Shown here piece after piece: positions 1-6,069 of a stretch of DNA of 9,877 nucleotides. This stretch comes from an uncultured bacterium (lineage in GTDB: Bacteria; Bacillota; Limnochordia; DTU080; JAAYLA01). The first letter of the stretch is position 1; each line of letters starts with the position of its first letter. The notes beneath the pieces were generated by a model, which worked only from the letters and a program-made list of their open reading frames with translations, did not search any database and was not told the origin of the DNA. A program made the position numbers and the translations under genes. The DNA lies in NCBI GenBank assembly GCA_937983075.1, contig CALKAQ010000148.1:1-9877 (forward strand). The letters run 5' to 3'.

Positions 1-244
1 TCATAAAATCTTCCTTATGTTCATACCCCGGCTCGCGCAAGTGCACGTGGACGTCAATCAAACCCGGGAGAATGTACAGGCCTTCGGCGCCGATGACGCG
101 CACCTCTTCGCTGCGCCGTCCGATCAGCTGACCCGCGCCGGGTTCCAAAATGCCGGCGATCCGCCCGTTGACAATCCATAAATCGCCTTGCATCACCTCC
201 GACGAGCTGACGATGTGTCCACCGCATAAAACCAGTTCACTCAA
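1..244 (-). CDS. Dihydroorotase/allantoinase-family amidohydrolase, N-terminal fragment (runs off left edge)
   Basis: The first 81 codons of a cyclic amidohydrolase are present; the rest lies beyond position 1. The translation shows a small N-terminal beta domain (LVLCGGHIVSSSEV, DLWIVNGRIAGI) leading into LPGLIDVHVHLREPG and then HKEDF. The HVH pair binds the catalytic metal in class I dihydroorotases, and HLREPG is that family's signature. The start is TTG at 244, nine bases after AGGGGG (254-259); the nearby ATG at 248 opens only a three-codon frame ending in TGA. Dihydroorotase (PyrC) closes carbamoyl-aspartate to dihydroorotate in pyrimidine synthesis, in the cytoplasm. However, pyrB does not precede it, and HKEDF is also seen in allantoinase-like paralogues, so the exact substrate is open. 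Family is fairly sure, PyrC identity is not. Confidence 0.75.
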   Translation of the reverse strand, partial: MSELVLCGGHIVSSSEVMQGDLWIVNGRIAGILEPGAGQLIGRRSEEVRVIGAEGLYILPGLIDVHVHLREPGYEHKEDFM

Positions 245-457
245 ACATAGCTACCCCCTAAGTCGTGCCACATCGGATAACCCGAGCTGCCGGCCGATTC
301 ATCGTGGGAAATGCAATCGGACGAAATGCGCTTTCCCAGGTATTCGCTGGCTTGCTCGTTTCTCCTGGCTTTTTGGGGCACTACATCGAAAGAGCCGGAA
401 TAAGATCACGCACGTTTGTCTCAAACTAACGCTGAGTCTTCAGAAGGAGTGTCAGCC
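245..457. promoter_or_regulatory. Divergent intergenic region between amidohydrolase and small membrane protein genes
   Basis: This 213-base gap is the longest gene-free stretch of the window and separates two divergent genes, so promoters in both directions are expected. I see the two ribosome binding sites (AGGGGG on the minus strand at 254-259, AAGGAG on the plus strand near 444-449) and a TAAGAT hexamer at 401-406. I could not find a -35 partner for it at proper spacing, so no promoter is claimed. Confidence 0.35.
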
Positions 458-628
458 ATGTCCGAACACGAAGACAGACGCATGCGGGACGCTGACGATG
501 TCGGTGGTGGCGGCGGAAGCGTGAGAAGCAATACCGTAGGCAGTGAAGCCATCAAGTGGGGCGCCATCGTCATCATTGTTTTGTCGATCTTGTGGTTTTT
601 GGCGCAGTACGTCATTCCGCTGTTCTAA
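458..628 (+). CDS. Small single-pass membrane protein, 56 residues
   Basis: The function is not recognised. The protein has a charged N-terminal half (MSEHEDRRMRDADD), a five-glycine run and a short polar stretch, then one hydrophobic helix of about 22 residues (WGAIVIIVLSILWFLAQYV) that ends almost at the C-terminus (IPLF). This predicts a tail-anchored type of membrane protein with its N-terminus probably in the cytoplasm. The chosen ATG follows AAGGAG at good spacing; a longer frame opening at 416 has no ribosome binding site. The gene is monocistronic: it converges on the next gene with only five bases between the two stop codons. From memory, small proteins with a similar IKWG...IPLF tail are common hypothetical proteins in Bacilli, but I cannot check this here. 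Confidence 0.7.
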   Translation: MSEHEDRRMRDADDVGGGGGSVRSNTVGSEAIKWGAIVIIVLSILWFLAQYVIPLF

Positions 629-633
629 AAATC

Positions 634-1521
634 CTATCTTATCTGCATGGTCCGAGCGTGCCGCTGCGCAATCCGTCGAATGAGCGCCAGCGGATCGGCG
701 AATGACTGCGCGGCGCGCAGCTGCTGCACCAACGCACGCCCGGTCGGCCCCTCATAGGCAGCCCCAATGGTTTGAGCAAGCTGCCCGATCCACGCTTGCT
801 CGGCTTGAATTAGCTGCAGCCGTTCGAGTTCCAACTGCTCAAAGTGAAAACGCTCGTCAAAGAACGTTCCATAAACCTCCGTCTGCCGCAACAGTCCGGT
901 TCCCCAAGCGAACGCTTCGTCCTCCGCCTGCCCGCGTATATCGCCATCACCCGGCGGACGATAAATGAGTTCACCGACGCGCAAAGCCATATACGCTAAT
1001 CGGACCACAACCGTGGCCGAAAAGGGCAGATCGGGTGACAGCTCCGCGCGCGTTTCTTCATGAACCGCGGTCGTGTGCCCTCCGAGCCACCGTATCTCGC
1101 CGACGTCGAGATGAATGCCTGCCGGCAGGATCACGGGAAACGCCGCCGAGTTGCGGCTTTTAATGTCTCTCTCCGCTGTAATTGCGATCCGGCGGTATTC
1201 GCCCGCCGGGTGGATCCACAAGTTTCCGCTCAGACGCAATAACACTGCATCCACAGCCGCGCTGCGGTCGTGCTGCTCCACAGCCGCCGCTCCTCCCGGC
1301 GTGACGGGAGGCTGTGTGTCGGTTTCCTTCCGCACCATTTCGCCGGACGGCTGGTTCTCAACCCGAGCAGGTTCGTCCGCCTCGAATGGCGGTGAATCCG
1401 CCCCTTCCCGTCGGTTGGATTGAATCTTCTCCGACGTGTCGCCGTCGCTTTTCATCGTTTGTCGGGGAGCCTGCCTTTCATCGTGCGCCTTGCGGGTAAA
1501 CTGAAACCAAATTCGCTTCAC
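634..1521 (-). CDS. Hypothetical protein, about 295 residues, downstream of DUF192 gene
   Basis: I do not recognise a family. The first ten residues are basic and aromatic (VKRIWFQFTRK). Residues about 11-85 are polar, rich in Glu, Pro, Arg and Ser, and look disordered. A beta-rich segment follows at about 90-190 (LRLSGNLWIHPAGEYRRIAI, FPVILPAGIHLDVGEIRWLG, ATVVVRLAYMALRVGELIY). The last 90 residues look helical (FHFEQLELERLQLIQAEQAW, then ALVQQLRAA and LALIRRIAQ). No signal peptide or membrane helix is seen. The GTG at 1521 sits nine bases after AGGTGAGG; an upstream in-frame TTG at 1587 lacks a ribosome binding site. It is the second gene of a probable operon with the DUF192 gene, whose stop lies 75 bases upstream, so a linked role is possible but unproven. 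Being real is supported by its length and by codon bias with G/C-rich third positions. Confidence 0.7.
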   Translation of the reverse strand: MKRIWFQFTRKAHDERQAPRQTMKSDGDTSEKIQSNRREGADSPPFEADEPARVENQPSGEMVRKETDTQPPVTPGGAAAVEQHDRSAAVDAVLLRLSGNLWIHPAGEYRRIAITAERDIKSRNSAAFPVILPAGIHLDVGEIRWLGGHTTAVHEETRAELSPDLPFSATVVVRLAYMALRVGELIYRPPGDGDIRGQAEDEAFAWGTGLLRQTEVYGTFFDERFHFEQLELERLQLIQAEQAWIGQLAQTIGAAYEGPTGRALVQQLRAAQSFADPLALIRRIAQRHARTMQIR

Positions 1522-1596
1522 CACGCGCCACCTCACCTGCCTGATGGTCGGTTCGCGACCATGTATATGCGGCTTGGCGGCGGTCAACCCCCGGAC

Positions 1597-2115
1597 TTAG
1601 AAAACCTCGGGCAACGATTCGGGCAGGATCAATTGATCGCCCAAGCGAATGCCGTGCTTAGCGACCGTTCCCGCCGGAACTTCGAGCACATAGCGAACGG
1701 CTCGGCCTGGGTAAATGCTCCGACAGGATTGTCCCGGAACACACGGCGGCTCGTTTTCGACAATGTGCACGGCCACCCGATCATTGTCAAAAAAGATAAA
1801 ATCCAGCGAGAACTTCATGTCGTACATCCACATCGCGTAATTGGCGGCATATGGGAAAAGGAAGAGCATTCCGCGTCCTTCCGGCAAGCGCTCGCGGCCG
1901 CTCAGACCTTGAGTGCGCTGTTCCGGCGTCGCCATCAGCTCAACTTCGAAAGAAGCCACGACAGCACCGTCGCGCACGATCTGAATGCGCTCAAAGCTGT
2001 TCGCGTTGGCCATGATCCAATAGCCGATCAACGTCATACACACCAAAATGCCCAGAGCGAACAACAAGCGCGCGGAACCAAATACCGTGTCTTGCGAATG
2101 CCGCTGCTTCTTCAC
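1597..2115 (-). CDS. Membrane-anchored DUF192 (COG1430) family protein
   Basis: The 172-residue protein has a short basic N-terminus, one membrane helix at about residues 15-36 (ARLLFALGILVCMTLIGYWI) and an outward-facing DUF192 domain. Family hallmarks are QGLSGRERLPEGRGMLFLFP (69-88), WMYDMKFSLDFIFFD (96-110), and CRSIYPGRAVRYVLEVPAG (131-149), followed by a GIRLGDQL segment. DUF192 proteins are small beta-barrel domains of undetermined biochemical function, often secreted or membrane-bound. Two cysteines (about 125 and 131) could pair outside the cell. The start is GTG at 2115, preceded by GGAAAGGAAAGG; an in-frame extension back to 2199 has no such site and would put a polar segment before the helix. 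It is probably the first gene of an operon with the unrecognised gene that follows it. Confidence 0.88.
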   Translation of the reverse strand: MKKQRHSQDTVFGSARLLFALGILVCMTLIGYWIMANANSFERIQIVRDGAVVASFEVELMATPEQRTQGLSGRERLPEGRGMLFLFPYAANYAMWMYDMKFSLDFIFFDNDRVAVHIVENEPPCVPGQSCRSIYPGRAVRYVLEVPAGTVAKHGIRLGDQLILPESLPEVF

Positions 2116-2219
2116 AACGCCCTTTCCTTTCCCGGATAACCCATTTGGCAGGATTCTGGGGGCTATCCCCGAATGTTCAAGGTGACGCGTACGCACCAAG
2201 ATGATTAGGAGGCAAATGG

Positions 2220-2435
2220 TTGTCGCAACAAAATCCCGTCAAAGACATTATTCGTGGCAGTGCATATGCCACGGTGGCCGCCGTCTTGGTTCCCGTTCAA
2301 GTATGGCTGTACAAATTCGCAGAGTTTGACGCGCGTTCCATCGCCATGATCTTGGTGGCTGGCGTGCAATTGGTCAGCTTGGCGCTTTCCATAACGACTC
2401 TCGCCGGCATCCAGCGACAGCTGAAAAAGAAATGA
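2220..2435 (+). CDS. Small two-helix membrane protein, 71 residues
   Basis: The function is not recognised. After a polar start (SQQNPVKDIIRGS) there are two hydrophobic helices at about residues 14-33 (AYATVAAVLVPVQVWLY) and 40-62 (SIAMILVAGVQLVSLALSIT), then a basic tail ending in three lysines. Positive-inside reasoning would place both ends in the cytoplasm. The start is TTG, exactly seven bases after a perfect AGGAGG at 2207-2212. The ATG at 2215 lies in another frame. The gene is transcribed divergently from the DUF192 gene and converges with the next small membrane protein gene, leaving six bases between stops, so it is probably transcribed alone. Confidence 0.72.
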   Translation: MSQQNPVKDIIRGSAYATVAAVLVPVQVWLYKFAEFDARSIAMILVAGVQLVSLALSITTLAGIQRQLKKK

Positions 2436-2441
2436 CCGAAC

Positions 2442-2705
2442 TCAGTTCATTCGGCCCTTGCGGATGAAGAAAAAAACCAACGTGCCGATGGCTGCGGTCA
2501 ATGCGGCACCGGCAATTGCACTCCAACCGGGCGTGAGCAAACCGGTGCCCCACAGCAAATAGCCTTGGCTGATACCAAAAATGATGCCGGACAGCACCGC
2601 GGCCAGCCGCACTTCCAGGCGGCCAAACAACGCAAGGATAATCAAACCGGTGATCAACAACGATGTCGGCATAAGCACGATCGCAACGTGCACTAACGGA
2701 CTCAA
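2442..2705 (-). CDS. Small three-helix membrane protein, about 87 residues
   Basis: The function is not recognised. The product is almost entirely hydrophobic, with three predicted helices at about residues 6-28 (HVAIVLMPTSLLITGLIILA), 33-54 (RLAAVLSGIIFGISQGYLLW) and 60-81 (GWSAIAGAALTAAIGTLVFF), then a basic end (IRKGRMN). The start is uncertain. A TTG at 2705 lies nine bases after GGGGG. An in-frame ATG at 2744 would add 13 residues, but it has no ribosome binding site and is buried in a perfect eight-base-pair hairpin. I prefer the shorter form. It lies downstream of the secreted protein gene on the same strand and may share its transcript unless the hairpin terminates it. Confidence 0.6.
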   Translation of the reverse strand: MSPLVHVAIVLMPTSLLITGLIILALFGRLEVRLAAVLSGIIFGISQGYLLWGTGLLTPGWSAIAGAALTAAIGTLVFFFIRKGRMN

Positions 2706-2741
2706 TGAATATATCCCCCAACATGCAGGCAAATGATCAAA

Positions 2742-2761
2742 CATCGCTCAGACGAGCGATG
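2742..2761 (-). terminator. Perfect inverted repeat, possible weak terminator or start-masking hairpin
   Basis: CATCGCTC and GAGCGATG pair perfectly over eight bases around a four-base loop. On the minus strand the stem is followed by TTTGATCATTTG, a poor T tract. It lies 11 bases after the stop of the secreted protein gene at 2773. It could end that transcript or mask the upstream ATG of the next gene. The structure is clear but its role is inferred. Confidence 0.35.
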
Positions 2762-2772
2762 ACGGCAATTCA

Positions 2773-3336
2773 CTAGCGCCAGCGAAACGAGTTGACGGCC
2801 TCAAGCCATGCTTTGCGGACGAAGCTGCCTACCGTATAGTCGTCGGCGTGCGTGACCAAAGTGAGGTACACGATGTAGTCGTCTTTTTCATAAAAGACGT
2901 TGCGCAGCATGGCACGCTTTCCATTGGGGGCATCCCCGGTCACCAGGTAGAAATAAAAATCGAGACCACGACTCGATTCGAGCGTCTGATCCGCTTCTAC
3001 CGTGATATTTGTCAGCAGATAGGCCCAACGACCGACCAAAGCGTCTCGCAACGCTTTCACGTCAATGTGTTCGGCAGGTACGACGCCGACGGTGAGAATC
3101 GGAGCCGTGCCTTCCGCCAAATAGAAGCGCAAATATTCTTCGCCGAATACGCTGCGCGATCCGAAACTTGCAGGAGCCAAAGGCAGCGCAATTTCGAAAT
3201 ACGGGTCCTTATGCCAGTACCAAACCAATTCCGGGTCGTCATGGAAATACCATTCACCCGACGCAGCAGCTGCGCTTGCGCCAAACGAAACGACAAACAA
3301 CAGCATGATGAACGCCAGGCGTTGGAACCGGACCAT
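2773..3336 (-). CDS. Secreted hypothetical protein, 187 residues, possible PsbP/DcrB-like fold
   Basis: A classical signal peptide is visible: basic MVRFQR, hydrophobic LAFIMLLFVVSFGA, then small residues ASAAAAS with a likely cleavage between residues 22 and 26. No lipobox cysteine is present. The mature part, about 160 residues, is rich in aromatic and beta-forming residues (LVWYWHKDPYFEIALPLAPA, LDFYFYLVTG, NVFYEKDDYIVYLTLVTHAD) and ends with a helix and WLEAVNSFRW. Alternating strands ending in a helix plus a 'SFRW'-like tail resemble the PsbP/DcrB-type fold, but this is pattern-based and weak. The start ATG at 3336 follows AGGAGGT by about 11 bases. The gene is divergent from menC. No enzyme motif is visible. 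Confidence 0.75.
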   Translation of the reverse strand: MVRFQRLAFIMLLFVVSFGASAAAASGEWYFHDDPELVWYWHKDPYFEIALPLAPASFGSRSVFGEEYLRFYLAEGTAPILTVGVVPAEHIDVKALRDALVGRWAYLLTNITVEADQTLESSRGLDFYFYLVTGDAPNGKRAMLRNVFYEKDDYIVYLTLVTHADDYTVGSFVRKAWLEAVNSFRWR

Positions 3337-3495
3337 TCTTGGCTTCTACCTCCTGCCGCTCCCGACCGGGTTTTGCCCGGAAGCCTTTGAAAATCCCTGC
3401 AGTAGAATTTCGACGACCGCTCCCTTCTTCCTGCAGCTGTAAAAAAGGGGAGCGACACCGGCGTTGATCGTCTCTGAAACGGAAGGTTGCATGAC
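3337..3495. promoter_or_regulatory. Divergent upstream region of menC and the secreted protein gene, with a hairpin
   Basis: This 159-base gap must hold promoters for two divergent genes. CGCTCCC at 3418-3424 pairs with GGGAGCG at 3448-3454, extended by a G-T and an A-T pair, with a loop containing CTGCAGCTG. A second, smaller repeat pairs CCGGG (3366-3370) with CCCGG (3376-3380). A TAGAAT hexamer lies at 3403-3408 without a good -35 box. The larger hairpin would sit in the menC leader if transcription starts before 3418; a regulatory role is only inferred. Confidence 0.3.
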
Positions 3496-4623
3496 ATGGA
3501 GACAAAACCGTTCCAATGTGACGCCATCACCTTGCGCGAAGTCAATTTGCCGATGCGGCAGCCGTTTGTGACCGCCAACGGCACGGAATCCAGCCGGCGA
3601 CTCATTCTCGTCGAAGTCCGCGTCGGTGAGACCGTTGGCTGGGGCGAATCGCCGCCCCTGTCCGCACCTTTTTATACCGAAGAAACACCGGAAACCGCTT
3701 GGTATATCTTGCGTGAATTCCTGATTCCGACGGCACTGGAGAGAGTTTGGAGCCATCCGAGTGAACTTGCGGCAGCCATACGCCCGATCCGTCGCCATTT
3801 CATGGCCAAAGCGGGTCTCGAAGGTGCGTTTTGGGACGTTTACGCAAAACAACGTGGCGTGCCCTTGGCTCATATGCTCGGTGGAACGCGGGAGCGGGTT
3901 GTCGCCGGCGTGGCCCTCGGCATTGAGCGGGACATCCAACAACTTCTTGCCAAAGCGGCCGCGCTGATCGAGCGCGGGTACCGGCGCTTGAAAATCAAAA
4001 TTCAACCGGGATGGGACTTTGAGCCTCTGCAAGCCGTTCGCAGGCGTTACCCCGACTTGCCTTTGTTTGCCGATGCCAACTCCGCTTACACGTTGGCGGA
4101 CATCGAAGATTTAAAGCGCCTGGACGGCCTCGAGCTGGCGATGATCGAACAGCCGCTGGCACACGACGACATTGTCGACCATGCCGTGCTGCAGCGACAG
4201 TTGAAGACGCCGATTTGCCTCGATGAAAGCATTCATTCGGCTGAAGACGCCCGCAAGGCGTTGGAACTTGGAAGCTGCCGTGTCATCAATATCAAAGCGC
4301 CTCGCGTCGGCGGGCTGACCGAAGCGCTACGAATCCACGCGCTTTGTCAAGAAAGGAACGTGCCGGTTTGGTGTGGGGGCATGATCGATTCGGGCATTGG
4401 CAAAGCCCACAATCTTGCGCTCGCCTCGCTTCCGGGTTTCAGCTTGCCGGGCGATCTGCCGGAATCCGCTCGCCATTGGCATGAAGACTTGGTGTTCCCG
4501 GACATTCAACTGGACGCCGAAGGATGCATCCCCGTCCCTCAAGGACCGGGGATCGGTGTAGCGGTCAACCGAAAAGCCTTGGACCGCTACACCGTCCGCT
4601 TAGAAACTTTCGAAAGGAGATGA
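3496..4623 (+). CDS. menC: o-Succinylbenzoate synthase (enolase superfamily, OSBS/NSAR type)
   Basis: MenC dehydrates SHCHC to o-succinylbenzoate in menaquinone synthesis, in the cytoplasm. The 375 residues match the usual length. An N-terminal capping domain (about 1-125; FVTANGTES loop, GWGESPP) precedes the barrel. Superfamily residues are all visible: KIK with catalytic Lys168, metal ligands Asp193 (FADAN), Glu218 (IEQP) and Asp243 (LDES), and the second catalytic Lys267 (NIKAPRVGG). Positions lie within four or five residues of those known for the Amycolatopsis enzyme. Members of this group often also racemise N-succinylamino acids, so dual activity is possible, but the men neighbourhood favours OSBS as the main role. 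The ATG at 3496 lies nine bases after GGAAGG; TTG at 3487 abuts that site and is less likely. Unlike the other men genes it is on the plus strand and overlaps the opposing gene by 24 bases. Confidence 0.95.
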   Translation: METKPFQCDAITLREVNLPMRQPFVTANGTESSRRLILVEVRVGETVGWGESPPLSAPFYTEETPETAWYILREFLIPTALERVWSHPSELAAAIRPIRRHFMAKAGLEGAFWDVYAKQRGVPLAHMLGGTRERVVAGVALGIERDIQQLLAKAAALIERGYRRLKIKIQPGWDFEPLQAVRRRYPDLPLFADANSAYTLADIEDLKRLDGLELAMIEQPLAHDDIVDHAVLQRQLKTPICLDESIHSAEDARKALELGSCRVINIKAPRVGGLTEALRIHALCQERNVPVWCGGMIDSGIGKAHNLALASLPGFSLPGDLPESARHWHEDLVFPDIQLDAEGCIPVPQGPGIGVAVNRKALDRYTVRLETFERR

Positions 4624-5205
4624 GGCGAAGCCAAAGAGAGTGGTCATGAATTCTTCGATATCAGCCGTCAACAACATGCGCCAACGGCCTTCATCCTGAC
4701 GCACCGATACGACTTCAACCGTTGAAACCTCGGCGCCGAACATGACGAGGTTCATTCGAACAACGACGTGAGCGGTATGGTCGCCTTCCATCACGTGTCC
4801 TAAGGCAGTCGCATGATAATCGGAATAAAACTCTTTCAGGATCGGGACGAAGAGAGTCGACAACATCTTGGCGAAAACTTCCCGGTTGGAAAGTTTCCGA
4901 TACTCTTCAAGGCTGCTCATGCCAAAAAACTCTCTCAGCGCGACTTCGACTTCATCGGGGTTGTGAAGCTCCAACAACTCGAACACTGGATCCAAAAAAC
5001 TTTCCCGAAACGTCTTCAGTGCTTCGGAATGCATGAAATAACTGTACCGTTCTATATCGCCTTGGTAGAAGGCATCGAGCGCGGCGGCTACCACTTCTTC
5101 CGGCGTCTCGGACTCCGGCACTGCGGCCTGAACTGCCACGCCGAGCAGCAATAATCCGCAGAGCAAGCCCCAAGCGAGCCGCCCCTTTCCCCAAGCTGTT
5201 TTCAT
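4600..5205 (-). CDS. Secreted hypothetical protein, 201 residues, possible NTF2-like fold
   Basis: The N-terminus is a signal peptide: MKTAWGKGR, hydrophobic LAWGLLCGLLLLGVAV, then a likely cleavage after VQA at about residue 27. The mature protein begins ETPEEVVAAALDAFYQGDIE (about 33-52), a helix typical of NTF2/SnoaL-like or DUF4878-like proteins. Helical segments about 60-128 follow, and then beta strands (ALGHVMEGDHTAHVVVRMNL, VEVVSVRQDEGRWRMLL) as expected for the sheet of such a fold. No catalytic motif is clear. The ATG at 5205 follows AGGAGG by ten bases. It lies 65 bases after the hydrolase gene stop on the same strand, so it may be the last gene of the men transcript or have its own promoter. 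Its last 24 bases overlap the 3' end of menC on the opposite strand. Role unknown; the fold assignment is inference. Confidence 0.78.
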   Translation of the reverse strand: MKTAWGKGRLAWGLLCGLLLLGVAVQAAVPESETPEEVVAAALDAFYQGDIERYSYFMHSEALKTFRESFLDPVFELLELHNPDEVEVALREFFGMSSLEEYRKLSNREVFAKMLSTLFVPILKEFYSDYHATALGHVMEGDHTAHVVVRMNLVMFGAEVSTVEVVSVRQDEGRWRMLLTADIEEFMTTLFGFASSPFESF

Positions 5206-5270
5206 TCGGTTCGATCCTCCTGGAAAGTTTTCCCATCGCTACTTCTCAACTCAAGCAATGTTTTCCTTTT

Positions 5271-6056
5271 TTATTGCCGCCCCATGGTTGCCTCCAGCAG
5301 AGCCTGGTGGAAAGGACCGTGCACTCGTTGGACATCGTGGTAAGCCCCGGGGATGTCGACCAAACGCGCACCAGGAAGAGACTCGGCCACCGCGGCGGCC
5401 AACTTCCGCAAGGCCGGATGGCTTTTTTCACCTCGGTAGACTTGCACCGTCAGCTCGCTGTCGATCCGTGCCAGTACATCGGCAGAGTAGTCGCCGGGAA
5501 ACTGCTGATGCGCCAATCGTTTCGCACCTGCCACCAATTCCGGCCAAACCGTTTTCTCGGGCAAGCTTGCCGCAAATTCCGGACTCGCCACATGCGAGAA
5601 GAACGCCAACGTAATTTCCTCGGCCGTCCACATTTCAGCACACCGGTAAATTTCACGGACGGATTCCGCCATGTTTTGGACATCGACATCGTTGGGAAGC
5701 AATGCGAGCAGCGGAGGCTCAATCAGATGCAGTGAACGCACCCTCTCCGGGGCTTGCGCGGCCACCTCCAGCGCAATAAGAGCACCGTACGAATGTCCGA
5801 CGACATGTGCGGCCTCGACCGACTGCGCATCCAACGCCTGCAGCACGTCGCGGGCCTCGCCGGCCACGGTATACGGTTTGGGCTCGCTCGGACTTTGCCC
5901 GCATCCTCTGCGATCCACGATGATAAGCAAATGCTGATCGGACAACCGGTCCAGTTGTTCGCGCCAGGCGAATCTGCCGTCTGAAAAGTCCCCGTGGATG
6001 AAAAGAAGCGGTGACCCGGCACCGCGTTTCGTCACATGAATACCACGCTGCACCAT
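5271..6056 (-). CDS. Alpha/beta hydrolase in men operon (possible MenH or DHNA-CoA thioesterase)
   Basis: This 261-residue protein has the alpha/beta hydrolase layout. An oxyanion-hole HGDF is at 21-24, DRRGCGQS at 48-55 is the usual strand-turn after it, the nucleophile elbow GHSYG at 87-91 gives Ser89, and GAYHDVQ gives His240. The acid is less obvious: the usual late position reads YRGEKSHP with no Asp, so Glu113 in LIEPPL after strand six is a candidate. It starts at ATG 6056 just after GGAGG (GTG at 6053 is possible), 13 bases below the menE stop, so it is almost surely cotranscribed. MenH, which eliminates pyruvate from SEPHCHC, belongs to this fold and is missing from its usual site. 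DHNA-CoA hydrolysis is the other unassigned step. Canonical MenH has GYSMGGR rather than GHSYGAL, so neither role is firm. Confidence 0.85.
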   Translation of the reverse strand: MVQRGIHVTKRGAGSPLLFIHGDFSDGRFAWREQLDRLSDQHLLIIVDRRGCGQSPSEPKPYTVAGEARDVLQALDAQSVEAAHVVGHSYGALIALEVAAQAPERVRSLHLIEPPLLALLPNDVDVQNMAESVREIYRCAEMWTAEEITLAFFSHVASPEFAASLPEKTVWPELVAGAKRLAHQQFPGDYSADVLARIDSELTVQVYRGEKSHPALRKLAAAVAESLPGARLVDIPGAYHDVQRVHGPFHQALLEATMGRQ

Positions 6057-6069
6057 GATTCCTCCACGC

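Noticed and set aside
371..406. Possible promoter with TAAGAT at 401-406
   Set aside because: No -35 hexamer at 16-18 bases spacing; not strong enough to list as a promoter.
150..524. Plus-strand open frame of 124 codons
   Set aside because: It covers the amidohydrolase start and the small membrane protein in another frame, is Cys/Pro/Arg-rich and has no ribosome binding site.
1420..2139. Plus-strand open frame of 239 codons
   Set aside because: Antisense to the DUF192 gene and the start of the unrecognised gene; DUF192 motifs are clear on the minus strand.
3057..3605. Minus-strand open frame of 182 codons across the menC upstream region
   Set aside because: It overlaps the signal-peptide protein in another frame and the start of menC; composition is Arg/Ser-rich and not protein-like.
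3346..4032. Minus-strand open frame of 228 codons
   Set aside because: Antisense to the N-terminal half of menC, which is conserved.
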